Source of the DNA: Cellvibrionaceae bacterium
Lineage (GTDB): Bacteria > Pseudomonadota > Gammaproteobacteria > Pseudomonadales > Cellvibrionaceae
Direction of reading: 5' to 3'
NCBI GenBank assembly: GCA_021151615.1
Contig: JAGKXA010000101.1
Span: 1 to 15,927, forward strand
Length of the DNA: 15,927 nt
The translations under genes were made by a program, and so were the position numbers. Shown one piece after another: positions 1-6,883 of this stretch (positions are counted from its first letter, which is position 1; each line of letters begins with the position of its first letter). The notes under the pieces are model-generated. The model saw only the letters and a list, made by a program, of their open reading frames with translations, did no database searches and had not been told where the DNA came from.

Positions 1-4
1 TCCA

Positions 5-586
5 ATGACGCTCGCTGACGATAACCAGGATGATCAGTTAATAAACCTGATTGCCCGCTGTGCCCTGCGCGACCAGGCTGCGCTGAAACAGCTTTTTGAT
101 CAGGTTGGCCCCTACCTGAATGCGGTTGCCTGGCGGATTCTGAAATCCACCGACCTGAGTAATGAGGTATTGCAGGAAGCCTTTCTGCAAATCTGGAATA
201 ACGCCGCCAGTTACCGGCCACATCTGGCCAAGCCGCTGACCTGGATGGCCAGTATTACCCGCTACCGCGCGCTGGATCGGCTCGACAAGGAAACCCGCAC
301 CGGCAACCACACCCGCGCCATCGATGAAGAGGAAGATTTTCCCGGCGGCGATGAGCCTGAGCAGGCGCTAGGTGCCAGCCAACTGCGCTTTCACCTGCAC
401 CAGTGCCTGACCACTCTGGGCGATAACATCAAACACAGTATCGAGCTGGCTTACTTGCACGGCTATTCGCGCGAGGAAATTGCGCAGAAATTGTCGACCA
501 ATGCCAATACCGTTAAATCCTGGCTCCATCGCGGTGCCGAGAGGTTGAGACTATGCCTGGAAACCAAACAACAGCCGCAGGTGTAA
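5..586 (+). CDS. ECF-type RNA polymerase sigma factor
   Basis: A 193-residue sigma-70 family protein of the extracytoplasmic-function (ECF) group, which directs RNA polymerase to a small stress regulon. Region 2 covers about residues 25-97: the stretch around FLQIWNNAASY (60-70) and PLTWMASITRYRALDRL (77-93) is the usual core-binding and -10 recognition segment. Region 4 covers about 135-185, with a helix-turn-helix around GYSREEIAQKLSTNANTVKS (153-172) for -35 recognition. The linker between them is acidic (DEEEDFPGGDEPEQ). The ATG at 5 lies so close to the window edge that its ribosome site is not visible, and an upstream start cannot be excluded. The 3' end overlaps the anti-sigma gene by 34 bases, which implies translational coupling. 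The pairing with an RskA-like protein suggests a SigK-like group. The inducing signal and target genes are unknown. Confidence 0.93.
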   Translation: MTLADDNQDDQLINLIARCALRDQAALKQLFDQVGPYLNAVAWRILKSTDLSNEVLQEAFLQIWNNAASYRPHLAKPLTWMASITRYRALDRLDKETRTGNHTRAIDEEEDFPGGDEPEQALGASQLRFHLHQCLTTLGDNIKHSIELAYLHGYSREEIAQKLSTNANTVKSWLHRGAERLRLCLETKQQPQV

Positions 587-1278
587 ACGAACCGCAACTG
601 GCATTTGATTTTGTGACCGGTGTAATGCGCGGTGGCGAGCGCAAGCGGTTTGCCGAGCGGTTGCAACGCGATGTCGACTTGCAGGCAGATGTGAGTTATT
701 GGGAAGAAGAGCTGATGCGTTTGAGTGACAAGGAACAAGTATTGCTCCCGGAACAGGCTACCTGGGACAAGATTGCGGCGCGTATTAATCGCCCCCAACC
801 CCAGGCGCGGAGCCCTTGGGTGCGTTGGTTCTGGCAAAGCCTGAGTGTGGCCACCGGTATTTTGTTGGCAACCTTTGTATGGCTGACGCAGGGCAATTTT
901 GCGCTGCAACAGCCCAACGCCGACTATGTTGCGGTTTTAACCGATGATGCGGGAGCTGCGCAACTAACCGTGTTAACGGCTAACGGTGGCGAAAAACTCT
1001 GGTTGAAATGGGGAGATCTGGAAATCGCTCCAGAGAAAAACCTCCAGCTTTGGGCTATTTCCAAGCGCGATGGACAAATTCGTCCGCTGGGCGTATTTGC
1101 TGCCACCGATGGTGAGGAGCTGCCGATTACTGTGGCGCAATCGCGGTTGATTAAAGATTCGTCGCACCTGATTCTCACGGAAGAAGATGTGGGGGGGTCG
1201 CCTCTGGATGAGCCAAGCGAAGCCATCATTGCCAAAGGGGTTTGTGTATTGCTGGCAAAAACGGAGAAAACCATATAG
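553..1278 (+). CDS. RskA-like transmembrane anti-sigma factor
   Basis: A 241-residue protein that should hold the upstream sigma factor at the inner membrane until a signal releases it. Residues about 13-80 form the cytoplasmic anti-sigma domain. One membrane helix lies at about 92-112 (WFWQSLSVATGILLATFVWL). The periplasmic part matches the anti-sigma-K factor RskA C-terminal domain, including LQLWAISKRDGQIRPLGVF and the family-typical GGSPLDEPSEAII near the end. The start at 553 is supported by a GAGAGG ribosome site at 539-544, inside the sigma gene, with normal spacing. The overlap with the sigma gene is the standard arrangement for a sigma/anti-sigma pair. Unlike zinc-type anti-sigma factors, no HxxxCxxC motif is visible, so redox or zinc sensing is unlikely. 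Confidence 0.9.
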   Translation: MPGNQTTAAGVNEPQLAFDFVTGVMRGGERKRFAERLQRDVDLQADVSYWEEELMRLSDKEQVLLPEQATWDKIAARINRPQPQARSPWVRWFWQSLSVATGILLATFVWLTQGNFALQQPNADYVAVLTDDAGAAQLTVLTANGGEKLWLKWGDLEIAPEKNLQLWAISKRDGQIRPLGVFAATDGEELPITVAQSRLIKDSSHLILTEEDVGGSPLDEPSEAIIAKGVCVLLAKTEKTI

Positions 1279-1527
1279 GGAAATAATCAGGGACATTAGG
1301 GAAATGCCGGGGATGGCGTATTAGGGAATGGAAGATTAGGGAACTTTATGGGTGGTTGAAGGGATGTTGATGGGAATAAATAGTGGCAGGAAGCCGGATC
1401 AAGGGATACATGGGATAGCAAGGATAAATCAGGAAGAGTCAGGAAGAGTCAGGAAGAGGAATGGATCTGGAACTAGTCACGGAACCTTGAAGGATTGACT
1501 TGTGTAAGGAAATATTTTTTTAGGGAA
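1276..1527 (+). other. GGA-rich non-coding stretch, possible CsrA/RsmA-binding RNA
   Basis: A gene-free, strongly purine-biased stretch after the anti-sigma stop codon. Reading the plus strand I count about 24 GGA trinucleotides here. They include five copies of TAGGGAA (1276, 1297, 1322, 1337, 1521), several AGGGAT/AAGGAT, and four CAGGAAG. Most fit the ANGGA or CAGGA pattern bound by CsrA/RsmA proteins. An intrinsic terminator follows at 1562-1611. Together these resemble the build of CsrB/RsmZ-type sponge RNAs or a 3' UTR with the same role. I see no clear promoter of its own and no obvious series of GGA-bearing hairpins, so a plain low-complexity sequence remains possible. No protein-coding signal is visible on either strand. 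Confidence 0.35.
1429..1458 (+). repeat. Tandem repeat, 3 x 10 bp (TCAGGAAGAG)
   Basis: Three exact head-to-tail copies of TCAGGAAGAG lie inside the GGA-rich stretch. The unit carries the CAGGA core favoured in CsrB-type RNAs. It could equally be simple slippage expansion. Confidence 0.9.
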
Positions 1528-1557
1528 TTAATTAACAGCAGCCAGCAATTTAGCTTT

Positions 1558-1563
1558 TATAAT
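1558..1563 (+). promoter_or_regulatory. Possible -10 box for the LRR-barrel gene
   Basis: An exact TATAAT lies 72 bases before the downstream ATG, at the foot of the terminator stem. No good -35 is found at 16-18 bases upstream (ACAGCA is the best-placed hexamer), and there is no TG extension, so the site is uncertain. It is attractive because the following gene starts only 23 bases after the terminator and needs its own promoter. Confidence 0.3.
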
Positions 1564-1611
1564 GCGCCGCCTGAATTTGTATTTTTAGCAAATCAGGCTG
1601 CGCATTTTTTT
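1562..1611 (+). terminator. Rho-independent terminator
   Basis: The 5' arm 1562-1579 (ATGCGCCGCCTGAATTTG) pairs with the 3' arm 1589-1605 with one mismatch and one bulged A, around a 9-base A/T-rich loop. A run of seven T (1605-1611) follows directly. It would end transcripts from the sigma/anti-sigma operon and the GGA-rich stretch. Confidence 0.85.
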
Positions 1612-1634
1612 AGCAAGGAAAAAAGTGGCTCGTC

Positions 1635-3296
1635 ATGAACAAAATTCGTTGGATATTAATAATATTAGTTGGGGCTTGTGCAACCCAGGGCAAGGCACTC
1701 GAGTTGTCTTTTGCGGATCAACATCTAACTGCCTGTGTACGGGAAATTGTTAGCAAAAAACAATGGCAAACACTGGAACAAATCACCAGTGTGGAATGCC
1801 ACTCCAAAAAAATTGCGTCGCTCGCCGGTATAGAGCAATTAACCAAACTGCAAAAACTCTCGCTCTACAACAACAACCTGAGTGAAGTAGAACTGGGCAA
1901 TTTGCCCGAGTTGCGCCATATTAACCTCGCCAAAAATCAAATCACCCGGACTAAATTTACGCAACTGCCCGCATTGGCAGAATTGTATTTATTTGGCAAC
2001 CGCCTGGAAAAGTTTGATTTGCAACACTTGCCCGCACTCAAGTTATTGAAGATTAATGACAACCGCATCCTGACTTTCACCTACCAGGATTTGCCGGCGC
2101 TGGAAAAAATCTACATGTTCAACAATCTCATGGAACATGTGGATATTTATAACCACGAGTGGGATTGGGGCAGTCGTGCGCGCTACGCCAATGTGGATGC
2201 CGCGAATAGCGGCCAGTCGGCGTCGTTATTGGTGCGCGGTAATCTCAGTTCACAGTGGAATGATTGGCTGGATACTTTTGTGGAAGTGGATTCGGTGGGT
2301 AGCACATTTAAAGACGATCACAGCGATGGTGTGCGCCTTAATGGACAACCACTGTTGCAAGACCCACCCGGCACTGAATTTAACCAGGCATTTGTAACAC
2401 TGAATGGTGATCAGTTTTTAGTGCGTATCGGGCGTCAACGCATCAATATCGATAATCAACGTTTTGTTGGTGGCAATGGCTTTTGGCAAAACGAACAAAC
2501 CTTTGATGCGCTGTTTAGCCAATACAAATTAGCGAGCAACTCGCGTTTCACTTACAGCTATATCGGTAATGCCAATCGCATTTTTGGTGAAGATGCCGAT
2601 AAAAATTATCCGGGTCGCGGCCCGCTGCCCAATGGCACTATACCGCCGCGTCCACCGGCGAATTACGGCGATCACGAACAGCACACTCACTTGAGCCATT
2701 TGGAATGGAACGAGTGGGACTATACCCGCGTGACCGCTTATGCACATCGCATGGAAAATCTGGATATGCCGGCAGCGAGCAACGCAACTTATGGTGCAAG
2801 CTACAGTTTCAACTACAAAGCGGAGCGCGTGAAATATCGCGTGCAATTGGAAGCCGCGCAGCAAGACAGGTTTGATTTAAAACGCGATGACTTGCCCTAC
2901 TATTTAATTGATGCGGGTGTGGGGGTGGGCACGCTTGAATTTAGCGCGCGCTATGAAGTGTTGGGTGAAAATAATGGCGTTGCGTTTATTACGCCGCTCG
3001 GTTCCAACCATAAATTTGAGGGTTGGTCCGGCGTGGTGGGTAATACCCCTAACAGCGGTGTGCGCAATGCGTCGGTCGGATTACTTTGGCGCGCATCACC
3101 CTTTCGCATCGAAACCCATTATCACCAGTTTGATAAAGATGTGAATGGCGATGCGATTGGCGACGAGTGGGATCTGGATATTTCCTTCCGCCCGGCGCGC
3201 AAACACAATTTATCCTTGCGCCTCGCACATTTCGAACCGGCGAATAATTTTGCGTCGACCCGCAAAGTGTTTCTGGATTACGCCTATAACTTGTAA
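1635..3296 (+). CDS. Exported leucine-rich-repeat protein fused to an alginate-export-like outer-membrane barrel
   Basis: A 553-residue envelope protein. Residues 1-21 form a signal peptide (hydrophobic IRWILIILVGACA, cleavage near GKA). After a short Cys-containing cap (about 24-70) come five leucine-rich repeats at 72-92, 93-113, 114-134, 135-155 and 156-174, four of them exactly 21 residues long and ending in LPE/LPA. From about 178 to the end the protein is rich in alternating aromatic and polar strands. It carries RIGRQRINIDNQRFVGG (264-280) followed by WQNEQTFDAL, typical of the alginate-export/porin-like barrel family, and ends in an outer-membrane style strand (LDYAYNL). The repeats probably sit in the periplasm or at the surface and bind a partner. 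The substrate is unknown. A weak ribosome site (AAGGAA, 1615-1620) lies 14 bases upstream. It is transcribed alone, from just after a terminator. Confidence 0.82.
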   Translation: MNKIRWILIILVGACATQGKALELSFADQHLTACVREIVSKKQWQTLEQITSVECHSKKIASLAGIEQLTKLQKLSLYNNNLSEVELGNLPELRHINLAKNQITRTKFTQLPALAELYLFGNRLEKFDLQHLPALKLLKINDNRILTFTYQDLPALEKIYMFNNLMEHVDIYNHEWDWGSRARYANVDAANSGQSASLLVRGNLSSQWNDWLDTFVEVDSVGSTFKDDHSDGVRLNGQPLLQDPPGTEFNQAFVTLNGDQFLVRIGRQRINIDNQRFVGGNGFWQNEQTFDALFSQYKLASNSRFTYSYIGNANRIFGEDADKNYPGRGPLPNGTIPPRPPANYGDHEQHTHLSHLEWNEWDYTRVTAYAHRMENLDMPAASNATYGASYSFNYKAERVKYRVQLEAAQQDRFDLKRDDLPYYLIDAGVGVGTLEFSARYEVLGENNGVAFITPLGSNHKFEGWSGVVGNTPNSGVRNASVGLLWRASPFRIETHYHQFDKDVNGDAIGDEWDLDISFRPARKHNLSLRLAHFEPANNFASTRKVFLDYAYNL

Positions 3297-3388
3297 TAGC
3301 TTGTCAGATTTTAATGGAAAAAGAGCATCGTCCGTGATTGCTCTGGGGCATAAATTTAATGTCCATTACAAATCTATGCCGGAAAGAT

Positions 3389-3410
3389 CCACCACTGTTG
3401 CCAGTGGTGG
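3389..3410. terminator. Hairpin between convergent genes, possible terminator
   Basis: A perfect 9-bp stem (CCACCACTG / CAGTGGTGG) with loop TTGC lies between the stops of two converging genes. Only weak T-runs flank it (CTTTT on plus, ATCTTT on minus), so termination may be inefficient. Nearby 3313-3370 also contains nested inverted repeats (TAATGGA/TCCATTA and AGAGCA/TGCTCT). The rest of 3297-3434 shows nothing else. Confidence 0.45.
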
Positions 3411-3434
3411 GGATGAGGCTTTTAAAACGTTCAA

Positions 3435-4520
3435 TTAGTAGCTGTAACCGGACGACGAACTGGTATAGCTGCTGGAGGAAGCGGCGCTCGAACTTGCGAC
3501 TGAACTTGTCGTCGCTGTTGCCAGTGTCCAGTTAGGTATTTCCCCTTTGATTTCACCAGCCGCACTGTCGCCTGCGTAGAAATACAATGGTTGACCTTTA
3601 AACGCCCACTGCTTGGTGTTATCGCTGCGCGTCACTACCGAAAAGTCACCAGCGGTTTGCGCCTCGGCAGCGGCGTAAAGTGGAGGCCAGTTGGCAATAC
3701 AGGTAGCGCCACAATTGCTTTGATTGGCGGTGTCTTTCGCAAAGGTATAGAGCGTGAAGCCCGCTTTGCTTTGATCAGCCGTCCCTTGGCCGTTAACGAG
3801 AAAACCTTTCCCGATCAAATACTCGCCCTTGGTGGCATGTTGTTGGGTACCGACCGGAATTGGGCGCGCCAGCTGCCAGTTCGCAATGGCCTTACCGGTG
3901 GTCTGACCGGCAGCGGTATCGGTTTTAAAGAAATACAGCGGCAAACCCTGATAAGCCCATTGGCGGGCAGTCACACCGTTGCCGAGGCTGCGTTCGATAA
4001 TAGTGTAGGGCAAGCTCGCGGTGTCTTTGGTGCCCGCCAGCAGCGGTGGCCAGTTCGCCAGGCAATTGCCGGCGCAATTGGATACCCCGTTGGTGTCTTT
4101 GGCGAAGGTGTAGAGCGCGAATCCATCGCGACCGATCCATTGTGGTTTGAAGCTGGTGTTGCTGGCATCTTCGGGCAATGCCAGCAAAACTTCGCCTTTG
4201 GCTACCAGATAATTACCATCTGCACTATTGATGGCGGTATCCACCCAGGCCACTGGTGGAGTAAACCTTGCCAGGCTGGATGCCGCGCTTGAACTGGAAA
4301 CCACAGAGCTGGTAACTGCTGTGCTTGATACCGCAGCGCTGGATGCGATCGAGCTGGACAGACTGGAGCTGCTGCTCAAAGCAGCCTTGCTTGAGCTGCT
4401 GGGAATGGGGCTATTATTGCTGTCTTTTTTGTCGTTATCGCCGCCGCAGGCGCTTAATAAACTGGCGCAGCTGATAACCAGCGCCAGGCTCAGGTGATTC
4501 TTGTTCAGGCTAAATTGCAT
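3435..4520 (-). CDS. Poly-Ser lipoprotein with two COG4315-type secreted repeats (YxFxxD)
   Basis: A 361-residue lipoprotein. The signal ends in a lipobox LLSAC, with the lipidated cysteine at residue 25. A low-complexity Ser/Ala/Val linker spans about 38-83. Two homologous units follow, about 102-220 and 231-335. Each holds the YTFAKD motif (137-142 and 258-263), a CxxxC pair (149/153 and 270/274), NWPPL or NWPPLY, and a second motif YFFKTD (196-201) or YFYAGD (313-318). These are the Yx(F/W/Y)xxD signatures of the uncharacterised COG4315/PF03640 lipoproteins. The C-terminus is a second Ser/Tyr-rich tail (336-361). Poly-Ser linkers are characteristic of secreted proteins in Cellvibrio and relatives. 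An excellent ribosome site (AAGGAGG on the minus strand) precedes the ATG. Biochemical function is unknown; binding of a metal or redox partner is conceivable but not shown. Confidence 0.88.
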   Translation of the reverse strand: MQFSLNKNHLSLALVISCASLLSACGGDNDKKDSNNSPIPSSSSKAALSSSSSLSSSIASSAAVSSTAVTSSVVSSSSAASSLARFTPPVAWVDTAINSADGNYLVAKGEVLLALPEDASNTSFKPQWIGRDGFALYTFAKDTNGVSNCAGNCLANWPPLLAGTKDTASLPYTIIERSLGNGVTARQWAYQGLPLYFFKTDTAAGQTTGKAIANWQLARPIPVGTQQHATKGEYLIGKGFLVNGQGTADQSKAGFTLYTFAKDTANQSNCGATCIANWPPLYAAAEAQTAGDFSVVTRSDNTKQWAFKGQPLYFYAGDSAAGEIKGEIPNWTLATATTSSVASSSAASSSSYTSSSSGYSY

Positions 4521-4655
4521 TGGTTGATGCCTCCTTAAATGGATCAGGTGTTGGATTGGGCGTTAGATTGAATCGTTCGCAGAATGCGTTTGTGTGATTC
4601 GTCATGAGAGATTTACGAGGCGATTGAAAAAAGGTTGCAGCTAGCCAAAAAAATA

Positions 4656-4684
4656 TTGCGCAGGAATTTTTATCGGCTCAAAAT
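4656..4684 (+). promoter_or_regulatory. Possible promoter of the radical SAM gene
   Basis: TTGCGC (4656-4661) and CAAAAT (4679-4684) are 17 bases apart and each matches four of six consensus bases. The predicted transcription start would fall inside the LexA box, which would allow efficient repression. This is inference from spacing. Confidence 0.35.
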
Positions 4685-4703
4685 ACTGTTTTTATGTACA
4701 GTA
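4684..4703 (+). promoter_or_regulatory. LexA (SOS) box
   Basis: TACTGTTTTTATGTACAGTA matches the gammaproteobacterial LexA operator TACTG-N10-CAGTA at every conserved position. It ends 17 bases before the ATG of the radical SAM gene, just ahead of its GAGGTG ribosome site (4711-4716), where bound LexA would block transcription. The divergent lipoprotein gene begins about 160 bases away and is less likely to be controlled. Confidence 0.88.
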
Positions 4704-4720
4704 ATTTATAGAGGTGTTCC

Positions 4721-5884
4721 ATGGCAACGAATGATCATGACGGTGATTGTGATTATGGCGACCCGGAACCCTGGATCACTGCTAAACCCCAGGCCCACAA
4801 AGGGCGCGGTGCCGTTACCAATATTGCCGGCCGCTATGAAACCCAATTAATTGAAACGGTGGATGATGGTTGGCAGCCCTATGTGGATGACACGGATATT
4901 CATCCCGGGTTAAAGACCTTTGTCACGCCCGAATTGGCTAAAACCATCCTCAGTCGCAACCAATCGCCGGATATTCCTTTTAGCGTGTCCATCAATCCCT
5001 ACCGGGGATGTGAGCACGGTTGCATTTATTGTTTTGCGCGACCAACCCACGCGTATCTTGGCTTATCACCGGGGCTGGATTTTGAAACCCGGCTCTACGC
5101 CAAAACCAATGCCGCTGAATTATTGCGCCGCGAGTTGGCCCATAAAAATTATCAACCGACACCGATTGCCTTTGGAGTAAACACCGATGCTTACCAGCCT
5201 TGCGAGCGCGAATTAAAAATTACTCGCCAGTGCCTGGAAGTTTTTCATGAATGCGATCACCCGGTGGGCATGATTACCAAATCGGCGTTGATCGAACGCG
5301 ATATCGATTTGTTGCAGGATATGGCGAAAAAAAATCTCGCAGCTGCGGCAATTACTATTACAACGCTGGATCACAGCATTGCCAGAATTCTGGAACCGCG
5401 TGCCGCATCGCCCACACGGCGCTTGCAAACTATCGAGCGCTTAAGCAACGCCGGAATTCCCACCATGGTGAGTGTTGCGCCCATCATTCCGTTTATTACC
5501 GAACAGGAAATTGAAAAAGTATTAAGCGCGGCCGCCAATGCCGGCGCAACCGCCGCAGGTTACACAGTAGTGCGCTTGCCCTGGGAAATTAACCCGCTGT
5601 TTCAGGAATGGCTGCAAACCCATTTTCCCGAACGTGTCGAGCGCGTGATGAATCGCATCCGCGATATGCGCGGCGGCAAGGATTACGATGCAAATTTCGC
5701 CACACGTATGCGCGGCGAAGGCTTGTGGGCGGATATGATTCGCCAGCGGTTTATGAAAGGATTAAAACGCTACGGCCTCGATAAAAGCCGCCGCTACGGC
5801 GAATTGGATTGCACGATTTTTCGTAAACCGCTGAGTATTCCTGTGCAAGAAAGCAAAAATGGACAGATGGATATTTTTGGTTAG
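4721..5884 (+). CDS. PA0069-family (SplB-like) radical SAM protein
   Basis: A 387-residue radical S-adenosylmethionine enzyme of the PA0069/Rv2578c family, distantly related to spore photoproduct lyase. The 4Fe-4S cluster motif CxxxCxxC is at C97, C101 and C104 (GCEHGCIYCFARPTH), preceded by the family-typical VSINPYRG. Further conserved stretches are FGVNTDAYQP, ITKSALIERD, ITITTLD, EPRAASPTRRL and APIIPFI. The length is normal for the family. The first 30 residues are acidic and glycine-rich (with KGRGAVTN), as is usual. The start is set by GAGGTG four bases upstream. The reaction is not known; a link to DNA damage is suggested by the LexA box directly upstream. The protein ends in GQMDIFG, whose QMDIF core (382-386) resembles the beta sliding-clamp binding motif. 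No partner gene is adjacent. Confidence 0.93.
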   Translation: MATNDHDGDCDYGDPEPWITAKPQAHKGRGAVTNIAGRYETQLIETVDDGWQPYVDDTDIHPGLKTFVTPELAKTILSRNQSPDIPFSVSINPYRGCEHGCIYCFARPTHAYLGLSPGLDFETRLYAKTNAAELLRRELAHKNYQPTPIAFGVNTDAYQPCERELKITRQCLEVFHECDHPVGMITKSALIERDIDLLQDMAKKNLAAAAITITTLDHSIARILEPRAASPTRRLQTIERLSNAGIPTMVSVAPIIPFITEQEIEKVLSAAANAGATAAGYTVVRLPWEINPLFQEWLQTHFPERVERVMNRIRDMRGGKDYDANFATRMRGEGLWADMIRQRFMKGLKRYGLDKSRRYGELDCTIFRKPLSIPVQESKNGQMDIFG

Positions 5885-5999
5885 CACGCGTTATTAATTT
5901 CATTTCGGCACCTGGTATTTTTAAATGAGTAGGATTAACCTGCCTGTAAGTAAAAGACCTTAGTCGTTTAATAAATTGTTGGGTAATAAGGAGAATTAA

Positions 6000-6677
6000 A
6001 TGGGGTTAGTAATAAGCATGCTTCCTTATATAGGAGCAATATGCCTGATTGTTCTTGCAAATACCTTTATCTATTATGCAGGCTCGATTCTTAGAAAGAG
6101 AAACGAAAGTGACATTCGAGTTATATGGTATTTCTACGGACTAACAGTTGTAGTGTCGTTTTTGATTGGCGTCTGGTCTGTAAATACAAAAGCGATTAAT
6201 AGCGCTGGAAACTTTGAAGGCGAAAATGGAATTTTTGTTCACACTATTCTTGCATCAGCATTGGATGTTAATCTCAGCTTCTATATATTGGGTTCGGTTT
6301 TTACTCTTATCGTTATACCACAAATCATCTCGTATATTTTTAGTGGAGTATTTGGCGTTGCAAAAGCTCCACAATATTTAAATGAAAGCATGAGCTTTCT
6401 TGTTTGGGGGATTGTAAAAACTTTTATAGTCGTATCTGGAACTACAATAATAATACCTTTATTTGGTTTGTATTTATCTTGGGAATCATTTTCGGCGAGT
6501 AAGGCATTGGCTTGGCTACTTTTATCTTTTGTGTTTTGCGCATTTTCCTTTCTGGTTGTTTTAATTTACAGGGAAACTGAAGAGGTGATGGCGGACATAA
6601 AAAAATATTTGCCGGAAAGGTTGCAGCGCATTGCCGCAGTCATTCATCAGCGTTGCACAAAGCACTCAAATTTCTAA
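6000..6677 (+). CDS. Hypothetical multi-pass membrane protein
   Basis: A 225-residue protein that I do not recognise. Five hydrophobic segments are likely membrane helices: about 6-28, 41-60, 94-118, 132-158 and 168-190. The last 35 residues are charged and probably cytoplasmic (RETEEVMADIKKYLPERLQR). A good ribosome site (AAGGAG) lies just before the ATG. The gene is visibly richer in A/T than its neighbours (about two-fifths G+C in a sampled line against more than half in the radical SAM gene), which suggests horizontal acquisition. It stands alone: the 115 bases before it contain no clear terminator or operator, and the next gene converges on it. Confidence 0.7.
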   Translation: MGLVISMLPYIGAICLIVLANTFIYYAGSILRKRNESDIRVIWYFYGLTVVVSFLIGVWSVNTKAINSAGNFEGENGIFVHTILASALDVNLSFYILGSVFTLIVIPQIISYIFSGVFGVAKAPQYLNESMSFLVWGIVKTFIVVSGTTIIIPLFGLYLSWESFSASKALAWLLLSFVFCAFSFLVVLIYRETEEVMADIKKYLPERLQRIAAVIHQRCTKHSNF

Positions 6678-6720
6678 AAAATAAAAATCCTAACAAGCGC
6701 TGTGATAAAAAATGATCCCG

Positions 6721-6750
6721 TTGGGCAGTTATGCCCAAAAAAATTATTTT
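6721..6750. terminator. Bidirectional terminator candidate
   Basis: TTGGGCA (6721-6727) pairs perfectly with TGCCCAA (6732-6738) around loop GTTA. On plus it is followed by an A-run and then ATTATTTTT; on minus, CGGGATCATTTTTT follows. It lies between the converging membrane-protein and TonB-receptor genes and could serve both. The rest of 6678-6883 holds no convincing gene. Confidence 0.5.
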
Positions 6751-6883
6751 TAATTATCGAAACATTGAGCATTGCTGCCCAACCTGGATTAATTTTTCCG
6801 CAAAAAATAAAACACGAAGATTGGATTACCGCATTGCACCAACAGCGCTTTAACCCATTACTTTTTTTAGCGGGCGATTGCGG

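Noticed and set aside
1503..1508. TGTAAG as a GacA activation site for an RsmZ-like RNA
   Set aside because: Only one half of the TGTAAG-N6-CTTACA element is present and it lies near the end, not upstream, of the GGA-rich stretch.
4228..4497. Leu/Glu-rich plus-strand frame of 89 codons
   Set aside because: It is the antisense of the poly-Ser linker of the lipoprotein; the composition follows from Ser codons read backwards.
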